Below are positions 1 through 4,727 of a DNA stretch of 5,539 nucleotides, one piece after another (position 1 is the first letter of the stretch; each line of letters begins with the position of its first letter). The stretch spans positions 1-5,539 of the forward strand of contig CATZYY010000159.1 in NCBI GenBank assembly GCA_958426425.1, written 5' to 3'. The position numbers and the translations under genes were made by a program. Source of the DNA: an uncultured Oscillospiraceae bacterium (lineage in GTDB: Bacteria > Bacillota > Clostridia > Oscillospirales > Oscillospiraceae). The notes under the pieces are model-generated. The model ran no database searches, was not told where the DNA came from, and saw only the letters and a program-made list of their open reading frames with translations.

Positions 1-441
1 CCCGTGACGGAGCAGCAGCTGCGGGGCACCAAGGAGCGGCCCACCTGGCTGCCCACCGGCACCTTCCGGTGGCCCACCTCCGGCCGCATTACCTCCACCT
101 TCGGCGGACGGGCCTCCCCCGGCGGCATTGGCTCCACCAACCACAAGGGTATCGACATTGCCAACGGCTACGGCACAGCCATCTATGCCGCCGACGGCGG
201 CACCGTCACCTACGCTGGGTGGATGGGCGGTTACGGCTACCTGGTCCAGATCAACCACGGCAACGGTTACGTGACCTACTACGGCCACAACTCCAGTCTG
301 CTGGTGTCCGTTGGACAGCACGTCTACAAGGGTCAGCAGATCGCCCGCATGGGTTCCACCGGCAACTCTACCGGCAACCACTGCCACTTCGAGGTCCGCT
401 ACAACGGCGTAGCCAAGAACCCCTTGAATTACCTGCCGTAA
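1..441 (+). CDS. M23 family metallopeptidase (peptidoglycan hydrolase), 3' part only
   Basis: This is the C-terminal 146 residues of a gene that enters from the left edge; the frame is open to base 1, so the GTG at 4 is not necessarily a start. The segment is a nearly complete M23 (LytM/DD-endopeptidase type) domain, a zinc enzyme that cuts peptide cross-links of peptidoglycan outside the membrane. Counting from base 1, the HxxxD zinc motif is NHKGIDIA (His48, Asp52), the second active-site His is in YYGH (His96), and the HxH motif is HCHFE (His127, His129). All expected ligands are present, so the domain looks active. It ends with the usual NPLNYLP tail. The stretch before it, TEQQLRGTKERP, looks like the end of a G5 domain, so the full protein may be a G5-M23 (possibly LysM-G5-M23) wall protein; that is inference, since the rest lies outside the window. 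A terminator follows 17 bases after the stop. Confidence 0.93.
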   Translation, partial: PVTEQQLRGTKERPTWLPTGTFRWPTSGRITSTFGGRASPGGIGSTNHKGIDIANGYGTAIYAADGGTVTYAGWMGGYGYLVQINHGNGYVTYYGHNSSLLVSVGQHVYKGQQIARMGSTGNSTGNHCHFEVRYNGVAKNPLNYLP

Positions 442-458
442 GCAATCCCCGCATTTCA

Positions 459-490
459 GGTGCCCGGCCATATGTCCGGGCACCTTTTTT
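459..490 (+). terminator. Intrinsic terminator of the M23 peptidase gene
   Basis: A perfect 9-bp GC-rich stem (GGTGCCCGG at 459-467 with CCGGGCACC at 476-484) encloses an 8-base loop and is followed directly by six T residues at 485-490. This is a canonical Rho-independent terminator. It separates the peptidase from the permease downstream. Confidence 0.93.
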
Positions 491-555
491 GCCCTTGGAG
501 CAGAAAACCCACTTTTTATAAGCGGCTAAATTTTTATGTATTCTAAACAAAAGTA

Positions 556-584
556 TTGCATTTTAAAGGTCGACCTTTTGTAAT
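556..584 (+). promoter_or_regulatory. Candidate promoter of the NCS2 permease
   Basis: A possible -35 TTGCAT (556-561) lies 17 bases from a possible -10 TGTAAT (579-584), with overlapping alternatives TAATAT (581-586) and TATAGT (584-589). Starting about seven bases after TGTAAT would put the transcript 5' end near 591-592, just before the leader fold described below. The -35 is weak (3 of 6 consensus bases) and the -10 has G at the usually conserved second position, so the exact register is uncertain. A second weak candidate is TTGGAG (495-500) with TATAAG (517-522). Confidence 0.45.
565..578. promoter_or_regulatory. Perfect 14-bp palindrome, possible operator
   Basis: AAAGGTCGACCTTT is a perfect inverted repeat with no spacer. 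It occupies most of the gap between the candidate -35 and -10 elements of the permease promoter, where a bound dimeric regulator would block RNA polymerase. The site does not match the LexA, CodY or PurR-box consensus as I know them, so the regulator is unknown. Its function is inferred from symmetry and position only. Confidence 0.5.
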
Positions 585-593
585 ATAGTACAA

Positions 594-690
594 GTCAGCT
601 CCGGGGAAGTCGCGGATAACTTTTGTTAACCTTTTCGTATCCGATGGACGCTCGCCGGCAACGCCGGTCCTGACAAACATATAAAAGGAG
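594..690 (+). promoter_or_regulatory. Structured 5' leader of the permease mRNA, possible cis-regulatory RNA
   Basis: The leader can fold as a three-way junction. P1 pairs GTCAG (594-598) with CTGAC (670-674). P2 pairs CGGATA (613-618) with TATCCG (638-643), and can be extended by GTC (609-611) with GAC (647-649). P3 is a six-pair hairpin, GCCGGC (654-659) with GCCGGT (663-668), closed by the loop AAC and including one G-U pair. P1 ends 12 bases before the Shine-Dalgarno GGAG (687-690). CTCC at 599-602, inside the junction, is complementary to that GGAG, so a pseudoknot could hide the ribosome binding site. An alternative hairpin at 614-631 followed by TTTT competes with P2. I do not recognise a known riboswitch class: the conserved purine-aptamer junction sequences are absent. 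The pairings are visible in the sequence; the regulatory role is inference. Confidence 0.42.
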
Positions 691-699
691 TCTTGAAAA

Positions 700-2076
700 A
701 TGAACACGAAAGCGCAGCGGAAGGAAAGCAGCATCGAAAACATCTACCGCCTGGATGGACGGGTACCGATCGGCAAAGCCATTCCCTTCGGATTACAGCA
801 TGTTCTGGCCATGTTTGTAGCCAACGTGGCGCCTCTCATTATCATCGCCTCTGTGGCGGTTTACAACGGCGTCCCCTTTACCGCCGCAGAAACGGCACAG
901 CTGCTGCAAAACTGTATGCTGATCGCCGGCATCGGTACGCTGGTTCAGCTCTATCCCGTCTGGAAGGTGGGCTCCGGTCTGCCGGTGGTCATGGGTCTGA
1001 GCTTCACCTTCCTGGCTGCGGCCATGACCACTGCCTCCCAGGACTACGGTATTATGGTGGGTGCTATTATTGTGGGCGGCTGCTTTGAAGGAATTCTGGG
1101 CCTGACCGCCAAGTACTGGCGCCGGATCATCAGCCCCACCCTCTCCGCCTGCGTGGTGATCTCCATTGGTTTGAGCATTCTGAACGTGGGTGTGTCTTCC
1201 TTCGGGTCCTCCTCCGCCTATCCCCTGGGCTCCTGGCAGAATCTGCTGGTGGCCGTGATTACTCTGGCGGCGGCCCTGGTGTTCCACACCATGCTCAAGG
1301 GCGTGGCCAAGCAGCTGTATGTACTGCTGGGCATGCTGGTGGGCTATGTGGTGTCCATTTTCTTCGGCATGGTGGATTTCGGCACCATGGCGGACACCAT
1401 CAGCCAGCTGGGTGTAGTGGCCGTCCCCCGGCTGTTCGCCTACAAGCCCCAGTTCCAGCTGGGCGCCATTTTCTCCTTTGCCCTGGTGTTTATCGTCTCC
1501 GCCGTGGAGACCATTGGCGACACCACCGCCACCTGCACCGGCGGCCTGGGCCGGGATATCACGGAGAAAGAACTCTCCGGCTCCCTGTGCTGTGATGGCT
1601 TCGTCTCCGCCATCTCCGGCGGTGTCTTTGGCTGCTCCCCCATTACCTCCTTCAGCCAGAACGTGGGGCTGATCTCCATGACCCATGTGGTCAACCGTTA
1701 CTGCATTATGTTCGGCGCCCTGGCCATGATCCTGGGCGGCCTGTTCCCGCCGGTTGGCGCTTTCTTTACCACCCTGCCGGACTGTGTGCTGGGCGGCTGC
1801 ACCGTCATTATGTTCGGCTCCATTATGATGTCCGGCGTAAAGATGCTCCAGGACGCCGGCATGACCAACCGCAGCACCCTGATCGCCGCCACGTCCATCT
1901 GCCTGGGCGTGGGCGTCACGGAGGTGGACGGCTTTTTTGACAACCTGCCCGCGGTCTTCGGCGAGGTATTTGCCGGCAATATGGTGGCCGGTGTGTTTGT
2001 GGTGGGCCTCATTATGGAACTGTGCCTGCCCAGAGATCCCGCCCGTTATGAAACCCGTCCCGCGGAAAAGCAGTAA
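700..2076 (+). CDS. NCS2 family uracil/xanthine/urate permease
   Basis: This 458-residue polytopic membrane protein is a nucleobase importer of the NCS2 (nucleobase-ascorbate, UraA/PbuX/UacT) family, which brings purine or pyrimidine bases into the cell with a proton or sodium ion. Family landmarks are present: the TM1 motif GLQHVLAMF (His34), LPVVMGLSFTFL in TM3 (about 94-105), the TM8 glutamate in AVETIGDTT (Glu270), an aspartate in CCDGFVSA (Asp299), and the TM10 motif SFSQNVGLISMT with Gln320 and Asn321. These correspond to substrate-contacting positions in XanQ and UraA. The QNVG form and overall look favour xanthine or urate over uracil, but the substrate cannot be settled by reading. 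The length is normal for the family. The ATG at 700 is chosen because AAAAGGAG (683-690) lies nine bases upstream. It appears monocistronic, between a terminator on the left and a hairpin on the right, with no purine-catabolism neighbour in view. Confidence 0.93.
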   Translation: MNTKAQRKESSIENIYRLDGRVPIGKAIPFGLQHVLAMFVANVAPLIIIASVAVYNGVPFTAAETAQLLQNCMLIAGIGTLVQLYPVWKVGSGLPVVMGLSFTFLAAAMTTASQDYGIMVGAIIVGGCFEGILGLTAKYWRRIISPTLSACVVISIGLSILNVGVSSFGSSSAYPLGSWQNLLVAVITLAAALVFHTMLKGVAKQLYVLLGMLVGYVVSIFFGMVDFGTMADTISQLGVVAVPRLFAYKPQFQLGAIFSFALVFIVSAVETIGDTTATCTGGLGRDITEKELSGSLCCDGFVSAISGGVFGCSPITSFSQNVGLISMTHVVNRYCIMFGALAMILGGLFPPVGAFFTTLPDCVLGGCTVIMFGSIMMSGVKMLQDAGMTNRSTLIAATSICLGVGVTEVDGFFDNLPAVFGEVFAGNMVAGVFVVGLIMELCLPRDPARYETRPAEKQ

Positions 2077-2082
2077 ACACTT

Positions 2083-2114
2083 CGGCTCCGCCGCGCATCT
2101 GCGCGGCGGAGCCG
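2083..2114 (+). terminator. Perfect hairpin after the permease, probable terminator with a weak T tail
   Basis: A 14-bp perfect stem runs from CGGCTCCGCCGCGC (2083-2096) to GCGCGGCGGAGCCG (2101-2114), with loop ATCT. It begins seven bases after the permease stop. Only CTTTGCT follows, so it lacks a proper T run. It may end transcription weakly, or protect the mRNA 3' end from exonucleases. Because the stem is symmetric and neither flank has a T run, it shows no strong directional preference. Confidence 0.62.
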
Positions 2115-2332
2115 CTTTGCTCCACAGATTCCTCCAGGGAAATACCCTGAGAATAAGGTTGAAACAGATGGAAAACACTAGAGACAGCAAAAAAAGCCCC
2201 TGGTTTCTCCGGTGCTCTCTGTCAGAATCACCAAAAAAGCTGTCCTCGTATCATGTACAACTGCCCGTCTCTTTTTCTCCCCAGTGAGGGAATGTCTCCG
2301 GTGCGCGGACAAATGCGCGGTATATGAGGAAA

Positions 2333-2364
2333 AAATCGATTGTTTTTCCAAAAAGGACCGATTT
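2333..2364. repeat. Inverted repeat upstream of the Liv promoter, possible regulator site
   Basis: AAATCG (2333-2338) and CGATTT (2359-2364) are inverted arms around a 20-base centre that itself contains TTTTT-CC-AAAAA. The repeat lies about 20 bases upstream of the candidate -35 at 2385, a plausible position for an activator or repressor site. The arms are short and AT-rich, so chance is a real alternative. Confidence 0.3.
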
Positions 2365-2384
2365 CTTTCTGTTGATTATTCATC

Positions 2385-2413
2385 TTGCAATACCTGGGAA
2401 AAAAACGTAAAAT
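2385..2413 (+). promoter_or_regulatory. Sigma-A-type promoter of the Liv operon
   Basis: TTGCAA (2385-2390, four of six consensus bases) and TAAAAT (2408-2413, five of six) are separated by exactly 17 bases, the optimal spacing. Transcription would start near 2420-2421, giving a 5' UTR of about 48 bases before the lipoprotein start. This is the best promoter match in the window and fits a highly expressed binding protein. Confidence 0.7.
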
Positions 2414-2424
2414 ATGTCCCATGC

Positions 2425-2459
2425 GGTGGGTACTTCCCACCCAACCCACTAACAGGAGG
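2425..2459 (+). promoter_or_regulatory. Hairpin-bearing 5' UTR and strong ribosome binding site of the Liv operon
   Basis: GGTGGG (2425-2430) can pair with CCCACC (2436-2441) around loop TACTT. Alternatively GTGGGT (2426-2431) can pair with ACCCAC (2444-2449); the two folds exclude each other. The hairpin would sit within a few bases of the predicted 5' end, where it could protect the mRNA. The perfect Shine-Dalgarno AGGAGG follows at 2454-2459. It lies nine bases from the ATG at 2469 but directly abuts the in-frame ATG at 2460, which decides the start in favour of 2469. Confidence 0.5.
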
Positions 2460-2468
2460 ATGAAAAGA

Positions 2469-3683
2469 ATGAAAAAGCTCTTTGCGCTGCTGTTGACTCT
2501 GGCCATGGTGCTGAGCCTGGCTGCCTGCGGCGGCGGTTCCGACGACGCCAGCTCCAGCGGTGACGATTCCGCCACCGAGAGCACAGACACTTCCACCGGC
2601 GACAAGGTGGTTCGCATCGGCGTGTTTGAGCCCGCAACCGGCGACTCCGGTGCTGGCGGCAAGCAGGAGATGCTGGGCATGCAGTATGCCAACAAGGAAA
2701 CGCCCACTGTGGAGATCGGCGGCGAGACCTACACCGTGGAGCTGGTCTATGCCGATAACGGCTCCGATTCTTCCAAGGCCATCACCGCCGCCAGTGAGCT
2801 GGTGAGCAAGGACGTCTCTCTGGTCCTGGGCTCCTATGGCTCCGGCGTGTCCATCGCCGCCGGCCCCACCTTTGACGAGGCGGGCCTTGCTGCCATCGGC
2901 GTCACCTGCACCAACCCCCAGGTAACTGCCGGTAACGACTATTATTTCCGCATCTGCTTCCTGGACCCCTTCCAGGGCACGGTTCTGGCCAACTTCGCCC
3001 AGGAGAAGTTCTCCGCCAAGAAGGCCTACCTGCTGGGCGAGCTGGGCAACGAGTATGACCAGGGCCTGATCACCTACTTCGAGCAGGCTTTTGGCGGAGA
3101 GGTGGTCAAGGACTCCTTCCCCACCAACACCTCTGACTTCTCCACCTATCTGAACAAGGCCCAGTCTGAGGGCTGCGACGTCATTTTCTGCCCCGTGTCC
3201 ATTGCCTACTCCACTCAGATCGTGGCTCTTGCCAAGTCCATGAACCTGGAGATCCCCATCCTGGGCTCCGATACCCTGGACAGCAACATGGTTCTGGAGG
3301 CTGCCGCCGGCTCCAACGTGCAGATTTACTGCTCCACCTTCTATCAGGAGGGCGGCTCTCCTGAGTTCGACGACGGCATCAAGGCCTGGCTGAACGAGGA
3401 TTCCACCGCCATGACCAACAACGGCGGCAACGACACCATCGCCGCTGTCACCGCCATGGGTTATGACGCCTACTATGTGGCCCTGGAGGCTCTGAAGGCC
3501 GCGGGTTCCACCGATCCTGCCGCTGTGAAGGCCGCTCTGCCCTCCGTCACCTATACCGGCGTGTCCGGTGCCATCGCCTTTGACGAGATCGGCGACGCCA
3601 TCCGCGACACCGCCTATATCAAGACCGCGGACAACGCCGCCGTGGCCTGGACTCTGGAGACGGTGCAGACCGTTGCCGAGTAA
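2469..3683 (+). CDS. ABC transporter substrate-binding lipoprotein, LivJ/LivK-like
   Basis: This 404-residue lipoprotein is the extracellular solute receptor of a hydrophobic/branched-chain amino acid type ABC importer (Peripla_BP_6 fold). Residues 1-20 form a lipoprotein signal with lipobox LAAC, and Cys20 is the predicted lipid anchor. A flexible Gly/Ser/Asp/Thr-rich linker follows (21-45). The binding domain starts at KVVRIGVFEPATGDSGAGG (46-64), the typical first strand and ligand loop. GSYGSGVSIAAGPTFDEAGL (121-140) and the following IGVTCTNP match the family's ligand-contact region. AYLLGELGNEYDQGL (186-200) and GSDTLDSNMV (266-275) fit the second lobe. The ATG at 2469 is preferred over the one at 2460 because of ribosome binding site spacing, and it gives the classic MKKLFALLL leader. 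It is followed by two permease genes of the same system. The true ligand is unknown: this fold also serves amides, urea and aromatic compounds, so leucine/isoleucine/valine is only the default guess. Confidence 0.93.
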   Translation: MKKLFALLLTLAMVLSLAACGGGSDDASSSGDDSATESTDTSTGDKVVRIGVFEPATGDSGAGGKQEMLGMQYANKETPTVEIGGETYTVELVYADNGSDSSKAITAASELVSKDVSLVLGSYGSGVSIAAGPTFDEAGLAAIGVTCTNPQVTAGNDYYFRICFLDPFQGTVLANFAQEKFSAKKAYLLGELGNEYDQGLITYFEQAFGGEVVKDSFPTNTSDFSTYLNKAQSEGCDVIFCPVSIAYSTQIVALAKSMNLEIPILGSDTLDSNMVLEAAAGSNVQIYCSTFYQEGGSPEFDDGIKAWLNEDSTAMTNNGGNDTIAAVTAMGYDAYYVALEALKAAGSTDPAAVKAALPSVTYTGVSGAIAFDEIGDAIRDTAYIKTADNAAVAWTLETVQTVAE

Positions 3684-3701
3684 TCCCTGACGAGAATCTG
3701 A

Positions 3702-3732
3702 CGCCTGGCGGGGGCGCACCCCCCGCCAGGCG
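3702..3732 (+). terminator. Strong intercistronic hairpin after the binding protein, probable partial terminator
   Basis: CGCCTGGCGGGGG (3702-3714) pairs perfectly over 13 bases with CCCCCGCCAGGCG (3720-3732), with loop CGCAC. The tail GTTCTTGCTTT is T-rich but interrupted. No convincing promoter is seen between here and the next gene, so the permeases probably depend on read-through. The likely role is partial termination or 3' protection that leaves more lipoprotein mRNA than permease mRNA, as is common in ABC importer operons. Confidence 0.72.
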
Positions 3733-3743
3733 GTTCTTGCTTT

Positions 3744-3787
3744 GCTGGGGCCGCCTCGAAAGCAGCCGAGTGTTCCCCGGCCCTTTT
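3744..3787 (+). terminator. Second weaker stem-loop before the LivH gene
   Basis: GCTGGGG (3744-3750) can pair with CCCCGGC (3775-3781), including one G-T pair. An inner stem, CTCG (3755-3758) with CGAG (3767-3770), sits inside it, and CC then TTTT (3784-3787) follows. It stands 11 bases after the first hairpin and could add a second termination or processing step. It is less stable than the first and may be partly chance in GC-rich sequence. Confidence 0.38.
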
Positions 3788-3838
3788 CGAGACGGTCCTA
3801 TCTGCAACCAGATCTATATAGAAAGGGGAGGGTTTTCC

Positions 3839-4714
3839 GTGCAATACGGCATTTCCATCCTGCTATCCGGCATCTCCCTGGGCGGTCAGTACGCCCTGAT
3901 CGCCATTGGATACACCTTGGTATACGGCATCCTGCGCCTGATTAACTTCGCCCACGGCGATGTGTTTATGGCCGCAGGCCTCATTATGGTCTATCTCAGC
4001 GCCAGTTTGCCGCTGGGGGTAACCATTCCGCTGATGATCGTGCTGGTGGTAGCCCTGGGCTTTTTCATCGAGCGGGCGGCCTATAAGCCGCTGCGCACCG
4101 CCCCCCGCATGAGCGTCATGATCTCCGCCATCGGCGTGAGCTATCTGCTGCAGAACTTCGCCACCTACATCACCGGCGGTCTGCCTCAGATGTACCCCGC
4201 CATTCCCGGACTTTCCAGCCAGGTCACCATCGCGGGGGTGTCCACCAAGTGGGTTACCGTTATCACTCCTGTGCTGGTGATTGTCCTGGTAATCGCCCTG
4301 ACCCAGCTGATCAACCACACCAAGATCGGCATGGCCATGCGGGCCGCCTCCCGGGACTTTGAGACGGCGCAGCTGATGGGCATCAAGATCAACTCCGTCA
4401 TCTCCTTTACCTTTGTCATTGGTTCCTTCCTGGCGGCAGTGGGTTCCCTGCTGTACTTTACCAACTACCAGTCCATCGTACCCCTGTCCGGCTCCCTGCC
4501 TGGCCTGCGGGCCTTTGTGGCGGCGGTATTCGGCGGCATCGGCTCCATTCCCGGCGCCGTGGTGGGCGCCTTCCTGATCGGCATTTCCGAGAGCGTCATC
4601 AAGGGCTCCGACTGGTCAGTGTTCTCCGACGCCTTTACCTTCGCTCTGCTGATTATCATTCTGGTGGTAAAGCCCACCGGCCTCTTCGGTGAAAAGATCA
4701 CCGATAAAGTGTAA
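3839..4714 (+). CDS. livH: Branched-chain amino acid type ABC transporter permease, LivH-like
   Basis: This 291-residue integral membrane protein is one of the two channel subunits of the HAAT-type importer. The N-terminal GGQYALIAIGYTLVYGILRL (15-34) followed by INFAHGD (35-41) is the hallmark of LivH. Several hydrophobic segments follow (about 43-77, 93-112, 138-158, 186-208, 222-253 and 264-278). The cytoplasmic loop MRAASRDFETAQLMGIKIN (167-185) is the EAA-like coupling loop that contacts the ATPase. The end, VVKPTGLFGEK, is also typical. The start is taken as GTG at 3839, because GGAGGG (3827-3832) lies six bases upstream and the protein then has the normal family length. An upstream ATG in the same frame at 3737 would run through the second stem-loop and add an unlikely N-terminus. 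The next gene starts 13 bases after the stop, indicating co-transcription and probably coupled translation. The symbol is by family resemblance; the substrate is not proven. Confidence 0.92.
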   Translation: MQYGISILLSGISLGGQYALIAIGYTLVYGILRLINFAHGDVFMAAGLIMVYLSASLPLGVTIPLMIVLVVALGFFIERAAYKPLRTAPRMSVMISAIGVSYLLQNFATYITGGLPQMYPAIPGLSSQVTIAGVSTKWVTVITPVLVIVLVIALTQLINHTKIGMAMRAASRDFETAQLMGIKINSVISFTFVIGSFLAAVGSLLYFTNYQSIVPLSGSLPGLRAFVAAVFGGIGSIPGAVVGAFLIGISESVIKGSDWSVFSDAFTFALLIIILVVKPTGLFGEKITDKV

Positions 4715-4727
4715 GGGAGGGACGACT

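Larger units (their letters stand above)
2077..2468. other. Gene-free intergenic region between the permease and the Liv operon
   Basis: About 390 bases hold no convincing gene. The open frame at 2212-2463 lacks a good ribosome binding site and encodes a protein with no recognisable composition or motif. The contents are the post-permease hairpin (2083-2114), a short GC motif TGCGCGG occurring twice (2302-2308 and 2314-2320), an inverted repeat (2333-2364), and the Liv promoter and 5' UTR (2385-2468). Base composition becomes clearly AT-rich from about 2155, as expected for control DNA in a GC-rich genome. I see nothing I can name in about 2120-2300. Confidence 0.6.

Noticed and set aside
565..580. 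Palindrome read as a terminator hairpin followed by T
   Set aside because: The stem would be only five pairs with a four-base loop and no real T run, and it lies at the promoter, so an operator is the better reading.
597..611. Partial match of CTCCGGGGAAG to the PyrR binding loop (UCCNGNGAG)
   Set aside because: The core is close, but the flanking bases cannot form the closing stem required around the PyrR loop, and no antiterminator/terminator pair of the usual kind is seen.
793..2190. Long open frame on the minus strand opposite the permease
   Set aside because: It is antisense to a clear NCS2 gene and reads as a His/Gly/Gln/Ala-rich low-complexity product, typical of the shadow of GC-rich codon use. 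No family motif is seen.
2140..2190. Resemblance to a TPP riboswitch core (CTGAGA followed by GTTGAAACAGATGG)
   Set aside because: The order and pairing of the THI-box elements do not hold, the conserved CCTGAT and the GCG following it are missing, and no thiamine gene follows.
2212..2463. Small plus-strand open frame of 83 codons before the Liv operon
   Set aside because: It has no good ribosome binding site, overlaps the promoter and 5' UTR of the lipoprotein gene, and its protein shows no signal or domain.
2385..2468. N-terminal extension of the binding protein from TTG 2385 or ATG 2460
   Set aside because: The first start overlaps the promoter. The second abuts the Shine-Dalgarno with no spacing. 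ATG 2469 gives a standard lipoprotein signal.
2376..3719. Long minus-strand open frame opposite the binding protein gene
   Set aside because: It is Gly/His/Val-rich with no recognisable domain, and it is fully antisense to a well-supported lipoprotein gene.
3737..3838. N-terminal extension of the LivH gene from the ATG at 3737
   Set aside because: It would encode the second stem-loop and an unusual N-terminus. GTG at 3839 has a well-spaced GGAGGG and gives the normal family length.
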